A stretch of DNA of 64,000 bases, from positions 3,878 through 67,877 of the forward strand of contig MGTX01000002.1 in NCBI GenBank assembly GCA_001799675.1. Reading direction: 5' to 3'. The notes beneath the pieces are model-generated. The model saw only the letters and a program-made list of their open reading frames with translations, was not told the DNA's origin and ran no database searches. The stretch's first letter is position 1. Every line of letters starts with the position of its first letter. The translations under genes and the position numbers were made by a program. Positions 28,896 through 36,037 of the stretch are shown in pieces. This DNA comes from Elusimicrobia bacterium GWA2_66_18 (GTDB lineage Bacteria; Elusimicrobiota; Elusimicrobia; UBA1565; UBA9628).

Positions 28896-29320
28896 TGCGC
28901 ATTCTCCTCGATTCGTCCGCTCTGGCGAAGCGGTATGTTTGCGAGCCGGGCACGGAGCAGGTGCTTAGCCGCTGCCGGGACGCCGATGAGATCGTCCTCA
29001 GCGTTTTGTGCGTTCCGGCACTCGTGTAGGCGTTCAATCGCCTTCGGCGCGAGGGAAAATTGTCAGCGGCGCGCTACCGCCGGCTCAAACGAGACTTCGC
29101 GGCCGATCTTGAGCAGGCGATGATCGTTGATCTCACGCCCTCCGTCGTTCATCGGACGGTTTCCTGTCTGGAGCATGCTCCCCTGCGGACCTTGGACGCG
29201 ATCCAGGTGGCTTCGGCGATCGAGTCTTTGTGCGATCTTTTCATCAGCGCCGACCGCCGTCAATGCGAGGCCGCGGCTCGCCTGAAGCTGAGGACTGAAA
29301 ACGTCGGGAACCTCAACTGA
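28895..29320 (+). pseudogene. PIN-domain (VapC-like) toxin, interrupted by a nonsense codon
   Basis: Reading from ATG 28895 gives RILLDSSALAKRYVCEPGTE, a PIN RNase N-terminus with its first Asp. Codon 45 is TAG (29027-29029). The same frame continues with AFNRLRREGKLSAARYRR and ends LRTLDAIQVASAIESL, LFISADRRQCEAA, with the later acidic motifs intact, to TGA at 29318-29320. The full frame of 141 sense-equivalent codons is the normal PIN length. In addition, the Glu usually found just before the break (the PE of related toxins) is Ala (VPALV). So there are two independent lesions; readthrough or a sequencing error is less likely. Confidence 0.85.
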
Positions 29321-29325
29321 TTTAG

Positions 29326-29331
29326 TAAAAT
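29326..29331 (+). promoter_or_regulatory. -10 box, leaderless-compatible, of cdsA
   Basis: TAAAAT, then 6 nt, then ATG at 29338. It lies just after the broken toxin and could restart transcription of cdsA-dxr-rseP-proS downstream of the inserted module. Confidence 0.48.
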
Positions 29332-29337
29332 AAAAAG

Positions 29338-30117
29338 ATGCTGCTCCCGCGCATCATGACGGCGCTTGTCGGCATCCCCCTGCTGGTCTGGCTCGTGCAC
29401 GCCGGGGGGGTGGCCTTCGGAGTGTTCACGACCGGGATCTCCGCGCTGTGTTGCTACGAGTACGCCCTCATCCTTCGCCTCGGCGGCCGTCCGGTTCTGC
29501 CCATCACGACCATCCTCTTCGGCTGCGCGATGGCGGCGTGCGCGGCCTTCGACGGGCCCGTGGGGCTCGTGCTCACCGCCGGCATCGCCCTGGTCACCCT
29601 CGTCGAGATGGCCTCGGGCGTTCATTCCATGGACCGCGCCGCGCTGAGCGTCTTCGGAGGGTTGTTCGCAGGCTGGATGCCCGCGCATCTGGCGCTCATT
29701 CGGGACCTCCGTCCTCACGGGGAAGCTTTCGTCTTTATGACCCTGGTCTCGGTCTGGTGCATGGATACGTCCGCCTACGCGGTCGGCCGCTTGGTGGGAC
29801 GCCGGCCCCTGGCGGACGTCCTTTCGCCCAAGAAGACCTGGGAGGGGGCGGCCGCGGGCTTCGTCGCGGCGGTAGCGGTCTGCCTGCTTGTCCAGCGCTC
29901 CATGCTTCAGGACGCATCCCCCCTCCACGCGGCGCTCATCGGCGCCGTCATAGGGGTGACGGGGCAACTCTCAGACCTGGCCGAGTCCATGGTCAAGCGC
30001 GACGCCGGGGTCAAGGATTCCGGCGCGCTCCTCCCCGGCCACGGCGGCGTGTTCGACCGGTTTGACTCGTACATTTTCTGCGCGCCCGCCGTCTATTACG
30101 TTCTGAGCTTGCGATGA
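29338..30117 (+). CDS. cdsA: Phosphatidate cytidylyltransferase
   Basis: 259 residues with about seven membrane helices. The CdsA signature is at the C-terminus: LSDLAESMVKRDAGVKDSG followed by LLPGHGGVFDRFDSY. LSPKKTWEGAAAGF is also characteristic. It makes CDP-diacylglycerol for phospholipid synthesis at the inner membrane. Its stop overlaps dxr (ATGA). Confidence 0.95.
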   Translation: MLLPRIMTALVGIPLLVWLVHAGGVAFGVFTTGISALCCYEYALILRLGGRPVLPITTILFGCAMAACAAFDGPVGLVLTAGIALVTLVEMASGVHSMDRAALSVFGGLFAGWMPAHLALIRDLRPHGEAFVFMTLVSVWCMDTSAYAVGRLVGRRPLADVLSPKKTWEGAAAGFVAAVAVCLLVQRSMLQDASPLHAALIGAVIGVTGQLSDLAESMVKRDAGVKDSGALLPGHGGVFDRFDSYIFCAPAVYYVLSLR

Positions 30118-31286
30118 AGAAGGTCGCTATTCTCGGCTCGACAGGATCGATCGGCATCAACGCCTTAAACGTCATCCGCGAGATGCCGGGCAAGCTCTCG
30201 GTCTTCGGCCTGGCGGCGCACTCCAACTCCGCGCTCGTGGCCCGGCAGGCCGCGGAATTCGCAGCCAAGGCCGTGTCGATGTTCGAGCCGAAGGCCTCGG
30301 ACGAGTTGAAGCGCCGCCTCGACGGCCGGACCCGGCGCCTGGCGCCGGGAGTCGAGGGGCTGTGCGACATGGCCTCGCATCCCGATGTCGACGTCGTCCT
30401 GACTTCTCTCGTCGGCGGAGTGGGATTCGCGCCGCTCCTGGCCGCCATCCGCGCGGGCAAGATCATCGCCCTGGCCAACAAGGAGCCCATGGTCATGGCC
30501 GGCGCGCAGTTCATGCGCGAGGCCGCGCGCTGGGGAGCGCGCATCGTGCCCGTGGACTCCGAGCCATCGGCCATCTTCCAGTGCGTGCAAGGTTTGAGCC
30601 CCGATCCTCGAGCGGTCGTTCCCCTGAAAACGATCCGCCGCGTCTTCCTCACCGCCTCGGGCGGGGCCTTCGCCAAGTATAAAGGCGATCTGTCGAACGT
30701 GACGCCGGAGCAGGCGCTCAAGCACCCGACCTGGAAGATGGGACGCAAGATCACTATCGACTGCGCGACCCTGATGAACAAGGGCTTCGAACTCATAGAG
30801 ATCATGAACCTGTTCGGCCTCAAGCGCGAGCAGATCGAGATCGTCATCCACCCGCAGTCCATCTTCCATTCGGGCGTCGAGTTCTCCGACGGCTCCGTCC
30901 TGGCGCAGATGGGCGTGCCGGACATGAAACTCCCCATCCAGTACGCTATGACCTTCCCCGAGCGAGCCGAACGCGTCATCGAGCCCCTCGACCTGGTCAA
31001 GGCCGGCACTCTTGAGTTCCGCGCGCCCGACTTCAGCCGATCACCGTGCCTGGAGCTCGCCCGCGAGGCGGCGCAGAAGGGAGGAGGCATGCCCGCCGTC
31101 CTCAACGCCGCCGACGAGATCGCGGTGTCGGCCTTTCTCGGCGGCCGCATCAAGTTCACCGACATACCGCGCGTAGTCGAGAAGACTATGGCGGCGCATC
31201 AAGTCAGCGGAGGCCTTCCGGGCTTCCAAGAGATCGTCGAAATCGACGCCTGGGCGAGAGCCAAGGCCGAGGAGTCCTGCCGATGA
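30114..31286 (+). CDS. dxr: 1-deoxy-D-xylulose 5-phosphate reductoisomerase
   Basis: 390 residues. NADPH-binding AILGSTGSIGINAL; LANKEPMVMAG; metal-binding VDSEPSAIFQ; MGRKITIDCATLMNKGFELI; and HPQSIFHSGVEFSDGSVLAQ. It makes 2-C-methylerythritol 4-phosphate in the MEP isoprenoid pathway. One oddity: the usual SEH(S/N)AIFQ reads SEPSAIFQ, so the His after the metal-binding Glu is Pro. It is coupled at both ends by ATGA overlaps (cdsA, rseP). Confidence 0.96.
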   Translation: MKKVAILGSTGSIGINALNVIREMPGKLSVFGLAAHSNSALVARQAAEFAAKAVSMFEPKASDELKRRLDGRTRRLAPGVEGLCDMASHPDVDVVLTSLVGGVGFAPLLAAIRAGKIIALANKEPMVMAGAQFMREAARWGARIVPVDSEPSAIFQCVQGLSPDPRAVVPLKTIRRVFLTASGGAFAKYKGDLSNVTPEQALKHPTWKMGRKITIDCATLMNKGFELIEIMNLFGLKREQIEIVIHPQSIFHSGVEFSDGSVLAQMGVPDMKLPIQYAMTFPERAERVIEPLDLVKAGTLEFRAPDFSRSPCLELAREAAQKGGGMPAVLNAADEIAVSAFLGGRIKFTDIPRVVEKTMAAHQVSGGLPGFQEIVEIDAWARAKAEESCR

Positions 31287-32392
31287 GCATGGTCCTGTCC
31301 TGGCTGTACACGATCTCCGCCAACGCTTTCGCCCTGGGGCTGGTCATCTTCCTCCATGAGTACGGTCACTACCTGGCCTGCCGCAAGCTGGGCGTGCGCG
31401 TAGAGAAGTTCGCCTTCGGTTTCGGCCCCGAACTGCTGGGCTTCACAGGCCGCGAGGGGACGCGCTTCGCGCTTTGCGCCATCCCCTTCGGCGGCTTCGT
31501 CAAGCCCGCCGGCGAGGACCCGACGCAAGCCAACGGCGTCGCGCCGCAGGCCGACGAGTACTTCGGGCAATCGTGGAGCCGACGGCTCATCATCGTCTAC
31601 GCGGGTCCGGCCATGAACTACGTCCTGGCCTTCGCCCTCTACACCGGCCTCATTTGGGCCAAGGGTCTTCCGGAGCCGTCCAAGGAGGCGGTCATCGGCA
31701 ACATGATGATGGGCCTTCCCGCGGACAAGGTCGGCATCGAGGTCGGCGACCGCATCCTCTCGTTCGATGGGCGCGTCGTGACCGGCTGGGATGATCTGGC
31801 CAGTTCCATCCACCGATCCGCCGGCAAGGAAGTCTCCCTCGGCCTCAGTCGCAAGGACAAGACCCTCGAGGTGAAGGTCACCCCGCGCATGGACGACTCC
31901 GGCCGGCAGGGCGTGATCGGGATCATGCCCAAGGCCGAGTACCGCCCCGTCGGCCCCTTCATAGCGATGTACGAATCGGCGCGTCTGTGCTGGATGCAGA
32001 GCAAGCAGACCGTGACGACCATCGCGGGCAAGATATGGAAGCGCGAACGTCCCGACCTGGCCGGTCCCGTCGGCATCTTCCAGATGGTCTCGCGCGCGGC
32101 ACGGGCGGGTTGGGAGGACTTCCTTTTCCTTATCGGCTTTATCTCGGTGGCCATCGGATTCTTCAACCTCCTGCCCCTGCCGCTCCTCGACGGCGGGCAC
32201 GGCGCGTTCTACTTCTGGGAGGGCATCCGCGGTCGCCGTCCCTCGCCCGAGTCCATGGAGAAGGCAAACACCGTGGGCCTGGCCTTCCTCCTATCGTTGC
32301 TTGTCTTTGCCACATATAACGACGTCCTGCGCCTGCGCGCCGACCGCGCCGCCAAAGCAGCCAAGACCGTCCCCGTCGAGACTAAAAAATGA
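31283..32392 (+). CDS. rseP: Site-2 metalloprotease RseP
   Basis: 369 residues from ATG 31283. The zinc motif HEYGH lies in an N-terminal helix (LGLVIFLHEYGHYLACRKLG). GFGPELLGF and IPFGGFVKPAGED follow. A single PDZ domain covers about residues 140-215 (KVGIEVGDRILSFDGRVVTG), and the second catalytic motif LLPLPLLDGGHGAF contains the LDG element. RseP cleaves anti-sigma factors and signal peptides within the membrane. The longer upstream frame is a shadow of dxr. It overlaps proS by ATGA. Confidence 0.95.
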   Translation: MSMVLSWLYTISANAFALGLVIFLHEYGHYLACRKLGVRVEKFAFGFGPELLGFTGREGTRFALCAIPFGGFVKPAGEDPTQANGVAPQADEYFGQSWSRRLIIVYAGPAMNYVLAFALYTGLIWAKGLPEPSKEAVIGNMMMGLPADKVGIEVGDRILSFDGRVVTGWDDLASSIHRSAGKEVSLGLSRKDKTLEVKVTPRMDDSGRQGVIGIMPKAEYRPVGPFIAMYESARLCWMQSKQTVTTIAGKIWKRERPDLAGPVGIFQMVSRAARAGWEDFLFLIGFISVAIGFFNLLPLPLLDGGHGAFYFWEGIRGRRPSPESMEKANTVGLAFLLSLLVFATYNDVLRLRADRAAKAAKTVPVETKK

Positions 32393-34113
32393 AACTCTCC
32401 CGCTACCTTCTCCCCACCCTTCGCGAGGCTCCTTCAGACGCGGACAACGTGTCCGCCCGGCTCATGCAGCGCGCGGGGATGATCCGCAAGGTCGCCTCGG
32501 GCATCTACGATTGGCTGCCCCTGGGCCTTAGGGTTCTTCGGAAAGTCGAGCGCATCGTGCGCGAGGAGATGGACGCCGTCGGAGGGCAGGAGATATTGCT
32601 GCCGGTCATACAACCGAAGTCCCTCTGGAAGGAGACGGGCCGCTGGGACGTCTATGGCAAGGAGCTCCTGCGCCTGAAGGACCGAAAGGACGCGGAGTTC
32701 TGCTTCGCGCCGACCGCCGAGGAGGTTGTCACCGATCTCGTGCGCCGCGAGGTCCGTTCCTGGCGGCAGTTGCCGACGATGCTCTACCAGTTCGGGCTCA
32801 AGTTCCGCGACGAGATCCGCCCCCGCTTCGGCGTGATGCGCGCGCGCGAATTCCTGATGAAGGACGCCTATTCGTTCCACGCCGACGAGGCAGACGCTTC
32901 CTTGCATTATCAAAAGATCTACGAGGCCTATCGAAAGATCTTCGTGCGCTGCGGCCTGAAGTTCAAGCCCGTCGAGGCGCAGTCCGGGGCCATCGGAGGC
33001 TCAACCTCGCACGAGTTCATGGTCCTAGCCGAGACCGGCGAGGAGACCATTGTCTCCTGTTCGAAGTGCGACTACGGCGCCAACCTCGAGCGCGCAGAGG
33101 TGAAGGACCATTACGCCGCGCCTGAAGCGTCGTCATTTAAGTCCGTGACCAAGTTTGAAACGCAGGATAAGACCTCCGTGGCCGAGGTGGCCAAGCTCGT
33201 CTCTCGTCCCCTGACCGACTTCCTCAAAACGCAGCTCTACATGATCAACGGGCACAAGCCCGTCATCGCGCTCATGCGCGGCGACCACGAGATCCACGAG
33301 GCGAAGCTCGCCGCGGCCGTGGGCTCTCCCGCCCTCCAGCGCGCCAACGAGGCCCAGTACCGGCAGGTCATGGGCTGCAAGGTCGGCTATGGGGGGCCGC
33401 AAGGGCATCCGGACGCGCCCGTCTACGCCGATTTTGCCGCCAAGTCCGTCTTGAACGGAATCACCGGCGCTAATCAAGACGGTCTGCACGTCGATCATTT
33501 CAACATCTCCCGCGATCTTCCCGCTCTCAAGGGATATTTCGATCTGCGCTGCGCCACCCCCGAGGATCCATGCCCTCGTTGCGGTTCCCGGACCGTTTTC
33601 TATAAAGGCATCGAGGTCGGACACACTTTCAAGCTGGGGACGAAGTACTCCGCCGTCCTCAAGGCCGAGTACCTCGATGAGCGCCAGAAGTCGCGGGTCA
33701 TGGTGATGGGCTGCTACGGCATCGGCGTCTCGCGCGTGGTCGCGGCGGCCATCGAGCAGGGCCACGACAAAGACGGCATCCTGTGGCCGCCGGCGATCTC
33801 TCCGTTCCACGTCGCGCTGGTCGTGCTCGACGAGGCCGATGACGCGCGCGTGCGCCCTGCCGCCGACTCCCTGGTCGCCTCTTTGGAGTCGGCCGGCATA
33901 GAGGTCCTCGAGGACGACCGGGACGGCAAGCCCGGCGTCAAGTTCAAGGACATCGATCTGATCGGAATCCCCCACCGTCTCGTGCTCTCCAAAAAGACCC
34001 TGGACGCAGGCGAGGTCGAGTACAAGCGCCGCGGCGTCGCTTCTTTCGAGCGCTGGAAGCTCGACGAAGCCTCCGATCTCCTCGGCGCCCTGCTCGCCGT
34101 CCCCGCTCTCTAG
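32389..34113 (+). CDS. proS: Prolyl-tRNA synthetase (bacterial type)
   Basis: 574 residues. The class II core opens with LLPTLREAPSDADNVSARLM, RAGMIRKVASGIYDWLPLGL and motif 2 FRDEIRPRFGVMRAREFLMKD. An INS/YbaK-type editing insertion (about 230-380) separates it from motif 3 (MGCYGIGVSRVVAAAIEQGH) and the anticodon-binding domain. The insertion contains a zinc-finger-like CATPEDPCPRCG, unusual but seen in some relatives. It is the last gene of the rpsB-to-proS run; the next promoter begins 36 bp downstream. Confidence 0.95.
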   Translation: MKLSRYLLPTLREAPSDADNVSARLMQRAGMIRKVASGIYDWLPLGLRVLRKVERIVREEMDAVGGQEILLPVIQPKSLWKETGRWDVYGKELLRLKDRKDAEFCFAPTAEEVVTDLVRREVRSWRQLPTMLYQFGLKFRDEIRPRFGVMRAREFLMKDAYSFHADEADASLHYQKIYEAYRKIFVRCGLKFKPVEAQSGAIGGSTSHEFMVLAETGEETIVSCSKCDYGANLERAEVKDHYAAPEASSFKSVTKFETQDKTSVAEVAKLVSRPLTDFLKTQLYMINGHKPVIALMRGDHEIHEAKLAAAVGSPALQRANEAQYRQVMGCKVGYGGPQGHPDAPVYADFAAKSVLNGITGANQDGLHVDHFNISRDLPALKGYFDLRCATPEDPCPRCGSRTVFYKGIEVGHTFKLGTKYSAVLKAEYLDERQKSRVMVMGCYGIGVSRVVAAAIEQGHDKDGILWPPAISPFHVALVVLDEADDARVRPAADSLVASLESAGIEVLEDDRDGKPGVKFKDIDLIGIPHRLVLSKKTLDAGEVEYKRRGVASFERWKLDEASDLLGALLAVPAL

Positions 34114-34148
34114 GGAAGAAGATCCGACAGCCGCTCCCCAATACATGC

Positions 34149-34154
34149 TATAAT
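34149..34154 (+). promoter_or_regulatory. -10 box of the rimP-nusA-infB operon
   Basis: Perfect TATAAT 70 nt before the rimP ATG. No clear -35. The transcript would carry a leader of about 63 nt containing two hairpins (one CGTCC/GGACG at about 34165-34180, then the terminator-like hairpin). Confidence 0.5.
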
Positions 34155-34187
34155 AATATCAGTTCGTCCGTTGCGGGACGCGCGTTG

Positions 34188-34218
34188 AAAGTGGCTTTCG
34201 GTGCTGGCCACTTTTTTT
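34188..34218 (+). terminator. Terminator-like hairpin in the rimP-nusA leader
   Basis: AAAGTGGC (34188-34195) pairs with GCCACTTT (34207-34214) across an 11-nt loop, followed by an uninterrupted T run (34212-34218). It lies downstream of the TATAAT at 34149 and upstream of the rimP start, so it could act as an attenuator rather than only ending proS. NusA-dependent autoregulation by a leader terminator is known for the Bacillus subtilis nusA operon; applying that here is inference. Confidence 0.6.
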
Positions 34219-34224
34219 ATTGAG

Positions 34225-34701
34225 ATGAACATGGATGCCAAAGAGATCGAGACCCTTCTGACCCCCCTCCTGGAGCAGGAGGGCGCGGAACTCGTCGACA
34301 TGAACTGGAGGCGGGAAGGACACCGCTGGGTCCTGCGTCTTTTTCTGGACAAGGGGGGCGGCATCACGCTCGACGACTGCGCCTATCTCTCCGAGAGAGT
34401 AGGAGCCTTCATCGACGAGAAGGGGAGCATCGAGCAATCGTATGTCCTCGAAGTGTCTTCCCCGGGCCTCGACCGGGTGATCAAGAAGGAAGGTGATTTT
34501 GAGCGTTTTTCGGGCAAGCCGGTGAAGATCCGCCTTAAGCTCGCCGAGAACGGGCAGCGGAAGTTCTCCGGGACGCTCAGAGGCCTTGCCGAAGGCAAGG
34601 TCGCCGTGCAGATCGGCAAGATCCTCAAGCAGTTCGACCGGCGCAACATCGATGAACTGAGGCTCGACGACTCTGCCGCGATCGATCTTGGAGAGGAGTG
34701 A
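34225..34701 (+). CDS. rimP: Ribosome maturation factor RimP
   Basis: 158 residues from ATG 34225 (ATG 34231 is equally possible; GTG 34201 would lie in the hairpin loop and is rejected). LLEQEGAELVDMNWRREG, LRLFLDKGGGITLDDCAYLS and YVLEVSSPGLDRVIKKEGDF are the RimP signatures, followed by the SH3-like C-terminal domain. It assists 30S maturation. It precedes nusA, as in most bacteria. Confidence 0.94.
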   Translation: MNMDAKEIETLLTPLLEQEGAELVDMNWRREGHRWVLRLFLDKGGGITLDDCAYLSERVGAFIDEKGSIEQSYVLEVSSPGLDRVIKKEGDFERFSGKPVKIRLKLAENGQRKFSGTLRGLAEGKVAVQIGKILKQFDRRNIDELRLDDSAAIDLGEE

Positions 34702-34705
34702 GCAT

Positions 34706-36001
34706 ATGGCCAAGTCCGAACTGATGACGGCATTGGAGCAGATCGCCCGGGAGAAGAACATTCCGGTGTCGGAGATCCTGTTCATGATCGAAGGCGCGGT
34801 GGTGTCCTCGCTGCGCAAGCACGTGGGCAAAAACGCCGACATCCGCGCGGTCATCGATCGCGAGACCGGCGCCTTCTCGGCCGTCGTGGTCAAGAAGGTG
34901 GTCGAGACCGTGACCGAGCCCGAACTCGAACTGACGCAGGCCGAGGCTCAGAAGTACAAGAAGGACGCCAAGATCGGCGATGAGGTCGCCTATCAGGCCC
35001 CCGCCTCAGACTTCGCCCGCATCGCCGCCCAGACCGCCAAGCAAGTCTTGACCCAACGCGTACGCGAGGTCGAGCGAGACAAACTCTACGAGGAGTTCAA
35101 GCCCAAGGAGGGCGAGATCGTCTCGGGCTCCGTGCACCGATTCCTCGACCGTAACATCATCGTGGACCTCGGCAAGACCGAGGGCATCCTCCCTCTCCGG
35201 GAGCAGATCCGCCGCGAGCGCTACGGTATCGGCTCGAACGTGCGCGCGGTGATCCTTCGCGTCGACAAGGCTCAGCGCGGCCCGGCCGTCGTGCTCTCGC
35301 GCGCCTCGGACCTATTCCTCCAGCGTCTCATGGAGATGGAGATTCCCGAGATCGCCGACAAGACCGTCGAGGTCGTGCGCATCGTGCGCGACCCCGGCTT
35401 CCGCGCCAAGGTGATCGTCCGATCCAACGACCCAAAGGTGGACGCCATCGGCGCGTGCGTGGGCCTGCGCGGCTCGCGCATCCGCTCCATCATGAACGAG
35501 GTGGCCGGCGAGCGCATCGACCTCATCCCCGGAGCCGACGACGCGGAGAACGCTCTTGCCAACGCCTTGGCTCCGGCCAAGGTCTCCTCCGTGCGCATCG
35601 TGGACGCGGAGAACCGCGTGGCCGAGATCCTGGTGGCTGAGGAGCAATTGGCCCTGGCTATCGGCAAGGATGGGCAGAACGTGCGCCTGGCTCAGAAGCT
35701 CACCGGCTGGACCCTCGAGGTGAAATCGGAGGACCAGAAGAAGACGGAGAGCGACACGGCCGACAAGTCGGCCGCCAAGATCCTTTCCGCCCTGGAGGGC
35801 TTGGGCCCCAAGACGGTGGACACCCTTGTCAAGGCCGGCATCACCGATGTGGCGCGTCTGGCCGCCTGCAGCGCGGCGGACCTCACGGCTTTATCGGGCA
35901 TCGGAGAGAAGACCGCCGCCAAGATCATCGCTTCGGCCCAGGACGCTCTCGCCAAGGCCCCGGACCCGGCGCAGCCCGCTGCGCAGACGCAGCGGGCCTG
36001 A
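34706..36001 (+). CDS. nusA: Transcription termination/antitermination factor NusA
   Basis: 431 residues from ATG 34706, with a strong GGAGAGGAG site before it. N-terminal RNA-polymerase-binding domain (about 1-125), S1 domain (EGEIVSGSVHRFLDRNIIVD), two KH domains (DPKVDAIGACVGLRGSRI; LALAIGKDGQNVRLAQKL), then a C-terminal helix-hairpin-helix segment (LGPKTVDTLVKAGI, ALSGIGEKTAAKIIA). It modulates pausing and intrinsic termination. It may control its own leader terminator. Confidence 0.97.
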   Translation: MAKSELMTALEQIAREKNIPVSEILFMIEGAVVSSLRKHVGKNADIRAVIDRETGAFSAVVVKKVVETVTEPELELTQAEAQKYKKDAKIGDEVAYQAPASDFARIAAQTAKQVLTQRVREVERDKLYEEFKPKEGEIVSGSVHRFLDRNIIVDLGKTEGILPLREQIRRERYGIGSNVRAVILRVDKAQRGPAVVLSRASDLFLQRLMEMEIPEIADKTVEVVRIVRDPGFRAKVIVRSNDPKVDAIGACVGLRGSRIRSIMNEVAGERIDLIPGADDAENALANALAPAKVSSVRIVDAENRVAEILVAEEQLALAIGKDGQNVRLAQKLTGWTLEVKSEDQKKTESDTADKSAAKILSALEGLGPKTVDTLVKAGITDVARLAACSAADLTALSGIGEKTAAKIIASAQDALAKAPDPAQPAAQTQRA

Positions 36002-36037
36002 ATGCTGAAATGCTATCATGTCCTAGGACCTTGAATC

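Noticed and set aside
34201-34224. GTG 34201 as the rimP start
   Set aside because: It lies within the loop of the terminator-like hairpin and would add eight residues not typical of RimP; ATG 34225 or 34231 fits better.
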